Part shown: one piece after another, positions 22,868 through 32,880 of the stretch | How positions within the stretch are numbered: the first letter of the stretch is position 1 | Layout of the letters: every line of letters begins with the position of its first letter | Source of the DNA: Phoronis australis | Lineage: Eukaryota; Phoronida; Phoronidae | Assembly (NCBI GenBank): GCA_002633005.1 | Contig: NMRA01000413.1 | Location: forward strand, 143,856-207,855 | Direction of reading: 5' to 3' | DNA length: 64,000 nt | The notes under the pieces: generated by a model | What the model was told of the DNA's origin: nothing | Seen by the model: only the letters and a program-made list of their open reading frames with translations | Databases searched by the model: none | Program-made: the position numbers and the translations under genes

Positions 22868-23386
22868 TTAAAGGGCCGTTGGTTGTAGGTATAGCGTGAA
22901 ATGATTCTTAAAAGAACCGTTCAATAATTCACACAGTATACCATTCTCACTCAAGTACTGAAGGTCCTCTTCATTCAAGTTTTCATCTGGGAAGGTTGGA
23001 TGAAAACAGAGGAGATGACAATATAGATGACAGTTGTAACACCTTATATAAATGTTACCGTTCTCCAACGTTATCACGAACCCTGCCTCTTTCAGTTCTT
23101 GTTCCTGGATACAGAAGTAACCCTGAACCATAGGGAAAAAAGACATACAACAAAAACGAATCAAATTTTGAAAATCATCGCCTTCGTACGATTTCGTGTT
23201 GCTGTCGCCAGACTGATGTTCCTCCCCGACATCAATGTCGAAAATCGACGTTACGAGTGATGGAAACTTGTGTCCTTTGTTTCTAACTATTAACCCATTT
23301 TTTAAGAAAGGGGTGTACTGATTTTGTGTAACGTTGATAGAGCATAACTTTTGGTTTTTACAATGCATTAATTGTGTTAAATGCAT
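22868..23386 (-). CDS. Uncharacterised 172-codon open frame
   Basis: Unusually long for this AT-rich intergenic DNA. Middle part reads QELKEAGFVITLENGNIYIR then CYNCHLYCH, which loosely recalls the start of a BIR domain (AGF...V.C..C) but the later Trp, His and Cys ligands are not in place. No clear splice sites pin an exon. May be a fragment of a decayed gene or transposon; it may also be chance. Confidence 0.25.
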   Translation of the reverse strand: MHLTQLMHCKNQKLCSINVTQNQYTPFLKNGLIVRNKGHKFPSLVTSIFDIDVGEEHQSGDSNTKSYEGDDFQNLIRFCCMSFFPMVQGYFCIQEQELKEAGFVITLENGNIYIRCYNCHLYCHLLCFHPTFPDENLNEEDLQYLSENGILCELLNGSFKNHFTLYLQPTAL

Positions 23387-24812
23387 TCATATTAGGTGGC
23401 TTCATTCAGTTGAACAGAAAATAAATTAAATGTAACACAATAAAGTTTTGAAAATATATAGAACAGTAACAGGACTCCCTAAAAATCGAGCTGTTTTCGA
23501 AAACTTTGCGCCATTGGTGATCTGATTGGTTCATACATTCACGGCGGGAAAATAATAGACCAAGTATCGTGCACGTGTGCACTGTAGCAACACTTTGTAT
23601 CTTATTTGGCCAATCTGCTGATACACTAAATTTACTTATTTATGCCCATCCTGATTTGACTGCAACCTGAGCTTGTTGGCTTCTATCATCAATATGGTTG
23701 GCATTGGGAGCCACATGATGCTTACTCGAATGGGCTTCATTTTACCAAGTATTTCAAATTGAGGTGGAGCAAATAAATAAAGTGGATGATTATCACCATC
23801 AGAATTTCATCATTAGTATCTTTTGCCGGGTGCTCAAATTTTCTGAGACTATGGATTGTCAGATTTGTAAGGTAGAAGTGTTTCGCTGGATTTCCAGGTT
23901 TGTGGCGTTATTTATACCGGACCAAAATTAAAAAACCCGACCTTTGTTTAAATCAGGAGCTGCATGATACACATTTACTAGACGTGCACAGGCATTGCAC
24001 TGATCACTTGGAACCATTTTTATGGTTTATTAATATATAGTTAAACCAACCTGAGGAGCTTGAAACCTGATTCACGGCAATTTTTGGCAGTGGGATTTTC
24101 TGAAAAATGCTCGTAAGTTGACAACAAAGTTTGACAACAATACACTTCAGTTTTGTAGAAACTCTGTCATAGGTTACAGATTCGTCACAGAGCGTAAATT
24201 TGATGAATCCTAGCTTACGATTTCACCTTTTTCGGAGACCGGGTTTCAACCACTTTTGGTCCATAATAAGCGCCCCTTCCTGAAGCGGATTTTTCTAAGC
24301 GCCCTGGCCGCTTATTAGGGCGAATACGGTAATATTTCAGAAGGGCAATACTTAATTTCCTTTATGCATGGGACCCTTTTGTTCCATTAGGAGTGGAATG
24401 GCTCATTGTGTACCCTACAGGTGGCATGGGACTTTTCAAAAGTGGTTGAAGAATTTTGTTTTCGTCATAAACGTTCGTTTGAATGGCTTTGACTTGAGCA
24501 TTACACTCAGTTACCAATGGAAACCTACTTTGGCAGACGATATTTCCCGGTCGAAGCTTGGCGTGATAAAATGTGTAGTAAGCTATAATAGTTGCTTAGC
24601 CTTAATTTATAGATTCAATCTATTTCTATGCTGTTTAAATTTTTTATTGGTTTTGAGCAAAAGCATTATTTGACAAAACTAGCTCGGCTTATCTTAAAAG
24701 GTCACGACCTCCGACCCCGAGCCTCTGACATAGAAAGTAGTTACTAAGCCGAGGCGAGTCGAAAAAGGTAGATCGATTCATTGCAATGTTTCTTGTTTAG
24801 TGTGTGGTATAA
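23387..24812. other. Intergenic DNA
   Basis: No gene or repeat recognised. Contains short phrases typical of old repeats (e.g. AAGCGCCCCTTCCTGAAGCG near 24268) but no paired ends were found. Confidence 0.4.
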
Positions 24813-24934
24813 ATAGATTATTACATGTTCTCAGTCGTTATCCCCCTTTTCTAGCCCCTCGAGCGATTAATTCTCCAGAACCCAGTCGGGCTCTAGAATA
24901 CGGGGGATAACGATTTCGCCATGTAATAATCTAT
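24813..24934. mobile_element. 122-bp hairpin MITE
   Basis: ATAGATTATTACATG and CGTTATCCCCC at the left recur inverted at the right, forming a near-complete foldback with a loop around 24870. Non-coding. Confidence 0.6.
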
Positions 24935-25767
24935 ATGTATCTGCAGTGTGATAACAGCCTTTGGTTAGGTAATATTACTTTGACCTACTAATCAAGAATC
25001 TTAACACGCATGTACACGGCCTTCACGATATGAGGGAGCATAGCATGTCAATTCTGAGCACATTGATCCCAAGTTCCGGCATCATGCGGAGAAAACTGAT
25101 CACGCCCATGTATTTGACGAGTCAAACAGATGACCGCTATTATTATTGTAGTGAAGAAGTAACCCGTGGATACTGTGTACTCAGTAGAAACGCATGTACT
25201 ACGGGGAGGGGGCTACAAATAATTGAACTGCACTACGGATTCAGGACTTTTAAGTCAAAACATTTGCTTGCAGTAAGGGATGGGTATATCAGAAGGGCGG
25301 CCTATTGAAATTTGCTGTACGCCAGTGCGGTGCAAAAATTTACGGAGTGACACAATACTTCACAAGATGCGTAGGCTATGTTTAGGGCGATTTAACTATA
25401 TTCACCTTGACAAGTTTTAAGGAGTCCATAGTCATGTAGAGATGACTCTGGGCACAGGGTCGCGTTTATTTGTATTTACTAACCGTGATTACTGTACATG
25501 TTTGTCGTTGATGGGACTGGCTCTTAAGTCGTAAATTGAACATGTACATGTAAGTGTAACACAAGACGAGCAGAAGGAAGACGTTTGTATTAACAACACG
25601 TGGAATTACAGAGTTAGTCGGAACCCAAGTCTGATAGATGACCGCTTGCAAAGATACTCTATTATATACTATAATGCCTTTGCAACTTTACCCACACGAC
25701 AGGCAATCAAGACGTATGTATTTTTACTGAATAGCCCGGTGCCCTACCATGGTTACCACAGCTATCG

Positions 25768-25890
25768 AAGGCGTGAAGAAAGCGTGAGGTAAGCGTGACG
25801 GAGGCGCGAAAAAAGCGTGAACGAGGCGTGAGGAAGGCGTTAACTAAAGCGGAGGTAAGCGTGAGTAATACCCGGAGAGTAGGCGTGAGG
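25768..25890. repeat. Degenerate GCGTGAGG-type tandem repeat
   Basis: GCGTGA(A/G)G-like words spaced 8-16 bases apart (e.g. GGCGTGAGGAAGGCGT). It keeps frames open on both strands, which explains the two overlapping 100-codon ORFs here; neither is credible as a gene. Confidence 0.55.
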
Positions 25891-26365
25891 CGACCGTGGC
25901 TGATTTCTGTCACGCCTGTGTTCCGGTTGCGCTCCGGTCTGGCCAGGCGTGAGGTACATGTAGCCCAGACGAAAGCTAAAACTTCAGTGGCTGTACTGTA
26001 CTTTATGCTCAATAGCATTCATCTTCAAGCACACCAGAGTGAACAGATCGGGGAAACAAGAGGCTATGGAAGGGGGTGCACGCTTTCGTCGAGGAAGCAG
26101 AGCTCAAAGGGTTGACCTGGACGTGCAAGTTGAAAGTCTTTTTGACGACAGAAAAAGTGTTATGCCAGGTGTGAAATGAAGGTTAATATATGATTTTAAT
26201 GATAAGCATAATAGTCATATCGTGGTTGTCTTTATCCGTGTTGGCACATCAGCCTCACAATTATTATAAATGAAAAAGTTTAATGTTTAAAAATTCTTTG
26301 TTCTCATTCATGTGAATGTAGTCAATGAATAACTCTCACTTTAGGGTCGAACTGATCGCATTTTA

Positions 26366-26818
26366 TTGGTGAAGTGTGCTATTTCAAATTTCTCTTGCAA
26401 ACCCCATCCAAAACTAACCAAGCTGTTAATTTACAGAAATATTGGCGAGTTCTTAGTCTGCAATAATGAAAATCTATACATTTTGATTGTCCATGATGTC
26501 GATCCGCAATCAACCGGTTGTAGCATATATTTCATGCGACAAGTTACTACTCATTTCCTTGTCAAATCTGCAATAATGTTGAAACAGCATAAAAATATAT
26601 TTTATCGATGTTTTCAGGATTTCCTAGTGTTTTGCCCAGATGAAGATATACTAGACTTAGGCAGAATGCAACGAAATGACTTGATGGCACTAAGGCCAGT
26701 GACTGATGAGAATGCACATACATCACGTACTGTATACACAAATTTATCTTTTGGCGACATGTACATCTTAGAAGACATTTGCAGAGGGTTGCCAAGTGTT
26801 GTGCATGGTAATAAGTAA
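26366..26818 (+). CDS. Uncharacterised 150-codon open frame
   Basis: Its second half is bordered by TTTTCAG (before about 26617) and GTAATA (after 26807), so it could be an exon of about 190 bp. It encodes DFLVFCPDEDILDLGRMQRN then SFGDMYILEDICRGLPS. No family recognised. A 200-codon frame overlaps on the other strand (27164-26562), also unrecognised; at most one is real. Confidence 0.2.
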   Translation: MVKCAISNFSCKPHPKLTKLLIYRNIGEFLVCNNENLYILIVHDVDPQSTGCSIYFMRQVTTHFLVKSAIMLKQHKNIFYRCFQDFLVFCPDEDILDLGRMQRNDLMALRPVTDENAHTSRTVYTNLSFGDMYILEDICRGLPSVVHGNK

Positions 26819-27959
26819 CAAATTTACAGACCCTGTGGGACACTATACAGGCTACATAGATGTAGCTGACCGTTGAATGCTGGTATTTTGTTGTCACCTT
26901 CGTGTGTGCTATTGTTACTTTACCTGCGAAATGAACGCATTTTACTGCTATCGCTAAGATCGCATTGTCACTACATGAATTCTGTGATTCAAAGTGTGAG
27001 GTCTTCCCCACAACTTTCGTTTGACTCACCAAAAACATTAGTTCCAGACGTGCGAGCATTGATCCAATGGCTATAACTGTCAACCTTCCTGGACAGTTCC
27101 TCCCCTCGAAAATTAAAAACTGACATACCGTATTATGTCTATGTTTTGCATTGCCGCTCAACATTTCATAAATGTATTATTTAGGCTGCAAATGTGCAAG
27201 TTGTCTGGGAAGAGTTCAGTGCATTTCAAGTGCAAGAGGAGTCTTTATCAGCCATTTTCAAACGTTTTGGTTTGTTACCCTTGTAGTACTTTTGAACCAT
27301 ATTTATAAGTAACTGTGCGGGGTGGGTCAATTAGCCTGAAAATGTGCTTCTATATTATCCCTCATTGGCAAAATAATATCGTGTCTCAGATTTTCATTTT
27401 GCTTTGACCAACAGAGGTACGGACCACCCAAAAACTTTTTGCAATAATTTAAAATGATACTTTGCTGGCTGATATCTCTGTTGTTATATTGAAATTTAAA
27501 AGGGATACGAGTCATGGTTCCCTGTGTATTGACAGCAAGTACAAATACGTAGAACACAAGTCTACGGAAGTTAACGTTTTTTATGAGTTCATGTCTAAAG
27601 CAAAATTAGTTCTGAGAAACTGGTGGCCATGTAATTACAAACGAGCGTGCACAGTGTGACACCTGCTTTATAACTGCTAATAGGCTAAAACACTGTTCGG
27701 TATTTTTTCATATGATTTCACAGAATCCACGCGACCTTTGTTAACACCATGTCGTGTATGTAGTACTATGATAAAAATCAATATAGACTTCTCATTCAAA
27801 GAGTATTGTGTTTTTGTCAAACTTAGAGAGCGTATGGGTGTATTCCATGCAAAGTAGCAATAAACCCACAACTTCTGTGAAAAATTTCCTAGCTAAGCCA
27901 CCTACTAATTAGTCCAGTCATTCTAGGACTCCAGAGGGTCCAACCTAGAAAAAATTGCA

Positions 27960-28080
27960 ACAGAAGGTTGTTTTGCATAAATGGCATCTTCAAACATCCC
28001 CTGGTGTCAGAAAAAAAATCTACCGAAATGGGAGTGGCGGAAGTCGGTTTTTCAAGATGGCGGAAAAAATGGCCGACAAA
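27960..28080 (+). repeat. Left long terminal inverted repeat of the XPG-like transposon
   Basis: Aligns inverted with 31645-31762 at roughly three quarters identity by eye. Landmarks: AGAAGGTT, TTGCATAAAT, AAAAAAAATCTACCG, AGTGGCGGAAGTCGG, TTTTTCAAGATGGCGGA. Confidence 0.75.
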
Positions 28081-28420
28081 ACCGGTGTTTACTGTTTTAT
28101 TGCATATTACTCTTATGTAACTACTAAAAATAAAACAATAAAGTTTGTCATTGGTTATATACTTTTCATAACAGGTATACCAATCAAACGATGCCAATTT
28201 TCCGTAAAATAAAACCAATATGGCCGACAAAATGGCGGCCAAAACGGCAATTTGGTACATGTTGCAAGATTTCTTTTTATATTTTGCTCTGAAAATGGCA
28301 AAGGTTTTACTCTTTTGTAAGTTAGACAATTGAAAATATCTGGACCTTACAATTGGTCCATGGTTTGCGAGAAAAAAATCAAGATGCTGACAAATGGCTG
28401 CCAAAATGGCTGCCAATTCA
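28046..28420. repeat. Left subterminal repeats, ATGGC(G/C/T)G(A/C)C motif
   Basis: Copies of AAATGGC.G.C at about 28054-28082, 28220-28250 and 28380-28416, often in pairs. The same motif recurs at the other end. Subterminal repeats are commonly transposase binding sites. They also create the spurious minus-strand frame beginning MAAILAAI. Confidence 0.65.
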
Positions 28421-28955
28421 CGAACCTAAATTTACCGCATTTACGTTCTGCAAAATTTGTTTGTAACCTGATACTCATTTACACAAAAACATTTTACAAT
28501 CTACAGTCAGGGTTAATGAGTTGACATCCCAGACATCCCAACTGATCACATAACAGTGTCTTCCGATTCTGAGCCTTGGATTACAGTGGAATACCCTCAC
28601 GAGAGTTCACTTCTGACCTACTGCCATTGGTATATTCAAACACGACTGAATCAGAGTATACACTGTAGGTCTTCAGAATTCACAGTGACAGAGAATAGTT
28701 CGTCAGAAGAGTCAATGGCCAATGATATTCTTCATGGTGATTTGAGAGCTGGTCTGAAGCGGTTTGATGATCTTATTGCTGGCATGACGTCTGTGTGCGA
28801 CGATGTATGCTTGTCGGAGTGTCTTGTGGGTACCAATGATAAAAAATCGAAGCACATAAATCAGACTTGTCCCTGCAAAGTCGAATCATTAGGCTTTGGC
28901 TACAGTATATGAAGATGACTGACATCCTTCGACTTTTTAAGAACCAGAAATAACG

Positions 28956-29138
28956 TCAGATTGGGAGCTTCACTTAAAAGCAGTTTCTGAAATGCTGACT
29001 TATTTTGCAGCTGCTGGTCACAACTCTTATGCGAAATCTTCATACATATACTTGCAGCAGACGTAGCAACTCAAAGATACCCGTCAAGACGTGTACTTCC
29101 AACACACCATAAGACAAAGTGACAGATTCTGGGCAGGC
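28956..29138 (+). pseudogene. XPG-like transposon protein, N-terminal conserved block
   Basis: Frame reads SDWELHLKAVSEMLTYFAAA, GHNSYAKSSYIYLQQT, stop, QLKDTRQDVYFQHTIRQSDR, FWAGLS. The (A)AAGHN.YAKS..YLQ and RQSDRFWAGLS phrases are hallmarks of the family. In-frame stop within the block. Confidence 0.7.
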
Positions 29139-29146
29139 TTGTCATA

Positions 29147-29655
29147 ATGAGATATGATCTTGTAATTGAACAAACACTCATGATAAGTATTAAAACAACA
29201 GGAGGTTTAACTAGAGGTTGCAAAATGGGAGATACACAGAGTGCACTGTGGCTGCTTTCCTTGCAGGCATGCTCAAGTATAAATGGTACTATGCAGACTG
29301 TGACAAACTTGAGTTGTGAAACAAGTCAGCAGCATAAAGAATGTACCCAGGCAAGACAGTCGACAAAGACATCCGTAGCCTTGTTGAATTCCTCCACAAC
29401 AGTAACCCATTTTAAAGAGAAACATTACAGACCATCGCCACTGGTGTGACTGCAGGCATATGCGTAAGTATCGTAAATGCCAGAAAAGTGGGGAAGGCGG
29501 TTCACTTGTCTATGGAGGGGTTAAGTGTGAAAGACTTCACATTCAGAAAGAAATACAAGGTTGGGGCAATGACAACTCAATCAATAGTAAGTTTTTACAC
29601 AAGTGGATTCACGACTGCTATTTCAACGAATCCTGACAGCTGCAAAAGACAACAG
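29147..29655 (+). pseudogene. XPG-like transposon protein, central block (two frames)
   Basis: First frame: DLVIEQTLMISIKTTGGLTR then MGDTQSALWLLSLQACSSIN and CETSQQHKECTQARQS, to 29449. A frameshift then leads to GVTAGICVSIVNARKVG and LSVKDFTFRKKYKV, to about 29655. These phrases follow in the family's normal order. Confidence 0.7.
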
Positions 29656-29808
29656 TAAAAGTTCATCAAGCCTTTTGAAGTTTGAGCTGTGTGTTGGTTC
29701 ACCTAGTCTTTTTGATACATCTGGCCTTTCCAGATTCGCTAATAAATCAAAATGAGCTGGTCCAGTGGGGGACTACCTGAGGATTTCAATTTCCAGAAAA
29801 CACGGTGA

Positions 29809-29951
29809 TGCGTGTAATCGACGGTAGTTCTCTCCTTCACCGTATTCCATGGCCTAGAGGTGCAACGTTTCAGTCATTTGGTAGAGCTTATGTGGGTTAC
29901 ATCAGCAAGTGCAACCAGCCTACTGTTATTTTTGATGGTTACTGAGATGGA
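29809..29951 (+). pseudogene. XPG-like transposon protein, IDG...HRIPWPRG block
   Basis: RVIDGSSLLHRIPWPRGATF followed by GRAYVGYISKCNQPTVIFDGY and a stop. Conserved Asp residues in VIDG and FDGY fit the first acidic ligands of an XPG/PIN-like active site (inference). Confidence 0.65.
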
Positions 29952-30050
29952 CATCTAAAGATGTCTCTCATGTTCCAAGACTGGGTGGGTTGGTTGGAGC
30001 TGAAGTTCACTTCAATGGTGACATGGTGATCAAGTAAAAAAGGAACATTT

Positions 30051-30395
30051 TTGGCAAAGAGCATAAACAAACAACGATTCATTCACTTCTTGTCACGTTG
30101 GCTAGGAAATGATGGTTGCACATTGGTACAAGCTCAAGGTGATGCAGATGTTTTAATTGTAGAAACAGCAGTAGAGAACGCAGCACAAGGTCCAACTACC
30201 TTTATTGCAGACGATACAGGCTTGCTGGTTCTTTTGCGTTACTATGCTACTTCACAACAAATTCCAATGTTCATGAAATTTGACAAGAGGCACCAAAGCA
30301 AGAGGAGAGCCTCATGGTGTCGAAACTTGCACAGTTTTGCCATTTGCGCATGCAATAGGTGGTTGCAACACAACATTACAGCTGTTCGGTATTAG
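30051..30395 (+). pseudogene. XPG-like transposon protein, nuclease core with D-to-G change
   Basis: 114 codons open. NKQRFIHFLSRWL then QGDADVLIVETAVENAA (GDADVLIV at 30138-30161) and FIADDTGLLVLLRYYA (30201-30248). The family reads DDTDLLVLL; here the third Asp is Gly, so a likely metal ligand is lost. Confidence 0.7.
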
Positions 30396-30726
30396 CAAAG
30401 ACTCTCCCATTCAAGAAACTGCGTGATCGAGAATTCTGAAAAAACTCTAGTAAGAGTATTCACTAGACACATGCAGCTGAAGAAAGACATATTTGAAGCT
30501 GGTAAGAGCTGTATCTGTGCTTCATGGTGGTACTGGCTCTGGAAATTTGGATGTCTTGCGATACAGGCGATTTGTGGATGAGATGTCAAACTAGCTACAG
30601 TCCAAATATAGTCATTATCACCAACTTTCTTCAGTAGCTAAATTCCATGCTGCCGGGACATATTATCAAGAGCAAGAGTAGTCACGTTTCCGTGGCAGTG
30701 GCCTAGACTCGCTGTATTGGGGATGG

Positions 30727-30933
30727 ATGCTGGCAGGTGGAAAATTCATTCCCACGACGACGGACCAGTCAGCAGCACCAGAGAACCTACTGAAAGTTGT
30801 GAGATGCTCGTGTAAGACCAACTGCAGTTCCAAGAGATGTACTTGCAAGAAGTTAGGATTGCCGTACTCGGTTGCATGTGGAGAATTCCGTGGTTTTAAC
30901 TGCAGAAATTCATTCTCAGTTGACAGAGATTAG
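30727..30933 (+). pseudogene. XPG-like transposon protein, C-terminal Cys-rich tail
   Basis: RCSCKTNCSSKRCTCKKLGL then PYSVACGEFRGFNCRN and a stop codon shortly after. The CxCKTxCxxxRCxCKK pattern is a zinc-binding CXC/CRC-like motif; two expected Cys are Tyr and Phe here. Likely DNA-binding. Confidence 0.65.
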
Positions 30934-31224
30934 TTGTGTATATACTGGTTGATTGTGTATAGATTCACTAGCATTTATAACTTACTGGAAGTGACATAGA
31001 CAGTGTGGATAGTAGATCACTGAATTAATTGCAGAGAGTTATTTTCAACACAGCACATTTTTTCAGGAGGAGAATAATCCTTCAGTCCAGGCAAACATGA
31101 TGCTTTTGACCCAAAAAATTATTCGTTAAACCATCTTGAAAATGGTAGTCGTAATCATCAAGAGCCCGACAAAAATTATTGTAATGGACGTGCTGACCTA
31201 AAAAACTCAGGATATGGCGTGTCT

Positions 31225-31680
31225 CTGGAATCTGAAGTTCGTACACGAAGCAACGATGTGGTGGCCATCTTAGAAAATGGTGGAAGTAATCATTAGAGCC
31301 AAACGCTATGAGTTATAATGATCATCTGCTAACCTGGCAGCCATTTTTCCGCCATCTTGGAAATGGTGGAAGTAATCATTAGTGGCAAATGCAATGAGTC
31401 TCAATGGATTAGTGGACCCACAAAACCTATAATGCGACGTTTGAAGCAAGAAGACACACTAATCTGTTCGTCCGAAGTTGTGCGACTCAAGTAGATTTGG
31501 CGACCATCTTGGAAAATGGCGGACGGTGTCACCCCAGCCATGCAAAACCATCTCCAATGGATTTTTTGACCCACAAAACATAGATAAACCTTTTTGAATT
31601 TCTACTCTATCACATTCCACTCTTGAGTTATGGTGAGCATCAGAAAATCTGGCGGCCATTTTGTCCGCCATCTTGAAAAA
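31225..31680. repeat. Right subterminal repeats, ATGGC(G/C/T)G motif
   Basis: Inverted copies (GGCCATTTT.CCGCCATCTT) at about 31260-31280, 31338-31365, 31498-31525 and 31650-31678, mirroring the left side. Confidence 0.65.
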
Positions 31681-31762
31681 CCAACTTCCGCCACTCCGAT
31701 TCCGGTAGACTTTTTTTTCCCACTAAGGGGTGTGAAAGGATACGATTTATGCAATAAAACCT
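31645..31762 (-). repeat. Right long terminal inverted repeat of the XPG-like transposon
   Basis: Inverted partner of 27960-28080; see the element entry. Its inner edge carries GGCCATTTTGTCCGCCATCTT. Confidence 0.75.
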
Positions 31763-32880
31763 TCTAGCATGTGTGGAAAGGTCAAAACAAATGAATAATA
31801 CGAATTGAAAGCGCAGTGGCTGAATAATTTAATGGCATAACTTTCAAAATTCATTTTTAAATTTGTACGTTTTGAATTTGTGAGGCAAAAACGGCTATTT
31901 TTCAGGTTTTCACTGAAGCTATTTTCGGCCAAATTTGGCACTCGGTAGAAGCCATAACGCGCCTTTCCTGAAATGGACTATATAATAATTTGTTTAGTCA
32001 TTCCTAACCTGTTCATAGTCTAAAATAAAAAATCTTGCCTCTAATGTAGTTTTTGCTTACGAAGCATTACACGAACTGCACTTCGTCCTTTTGCATGTTC
32101 TCAGTTGCCTCTGCTGCCAATAGGGGGCTCTTGGAACATATAATTAGCTTGCGAAACACGACATAAAAACCTTGTATTTTGGAGAAAAGACAGACAGAAT
32201 TATTAATTACCATTCTCTGAAAACGGAATTGATGATTATTGCTTATTAAAAAAAATATGTAACGTAAATCAACTGGCATGCGTGGTTCTAAATGATAGAT
32301 GGCGCTGCTTTTGTTTACGTAGGGACTGAAGACGCATCTAGAATAAGAGCAGTAACACGAGGACCTTGCTATAATTCAAGACTTCGCGAGATATTGCCCT
32401 GAATTTTAAATGAGAACACGTGGTTTTGGATAAATTGTAGAGAGGTTCTAGTGTTACTGAACTCACCCCTGCCTTGTTTTCTATCTGCCTTGTTCGTGTC
32501 ACAGGCAAAGGAAGGCACACAAGGTGAATGTGGCCCCCTACTGTTCAGTGCAAAAAATCCTTCAACTTGTCAACAGTCATTGTAACTTTGAGTTCATATT
32601 GTAATGTCCCTGCTGGTTTCTACAAATTTTAATCGCCACCGGTCGCCAGAAATCTGGTGTCCCCCACACACCGGGCACCCTAACGCTGAATATTTCTATC
32701 AGTGTGATCATCAGTGGTATAAAAAGGTACTCATTCACAGTCAATAGAAAATAATTCACGAGAGACAATTTTATTAATGAATCATTCATGACAGACATGA
32801 AGTAAACAGAAGTAACAGTCACGACTTCATATATCACACATCTTTGACTGGTATGATACAAAACTAGGCTAAACGTTGAG
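31763..32880. other. Intergenic DNA between two transposon relics
   Basis: No gene recognised. Part of 31763-31990 may still belong to the right end of the XPG-like element. Confidence 0.4.

Larger units (their letters stand above)
27960..31762 (+). mobile_element. Decayed large TIR transposon with XPG-like nuclease protein (Academ-like candidate)
   Basis: Ends at about 27960-28080 and 31645-31762 are inverted copies of each other over some 120 bases, sharing TTGCATAAAT, TCTACCG and GTGGCGGAAGT.GGTTTTTC then AAGATGGCGGA. Behind each end lie subterminal ATGGC-type repeats. Between them runs a broken plus-strand gene for a protein I know as a widespread, unnamed invertebrate family: DWELHLKAVSEMLTYFAAAG; DLVIEQTLM.SIKTTGGLTRG; SVKDFTFRKK; IDGSSLLHRIPWPRGATFQ; GDADVLIV with DDTGLLVLL; FAHAIGG; LRYRRF; a Cys-rich tail. 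GDADVLIV...DDTxLLVLL resembles the XPG/PIN-like nuclease core. XPG nucleases are known in Academ transposons, so Academ is my best but tentative label. True outer ends may lie further out. Confidence 0.75.

Noticed and set aside
25707..26115. Two overlapping 100-codon frames on opposite strands
   Set aside because: Both come from the GCGTGAGG-type tandem repeat, which lacks stops in several frames.
27889..28416. 175-codon minus-strand open frame starting MAAILAAI
   Set aside because: It lies wholly in the inverted end and subterminal repeats of the XPG-like element; the repeated ATGGC.GCC words produce the Ala-rich start. No protein family match.
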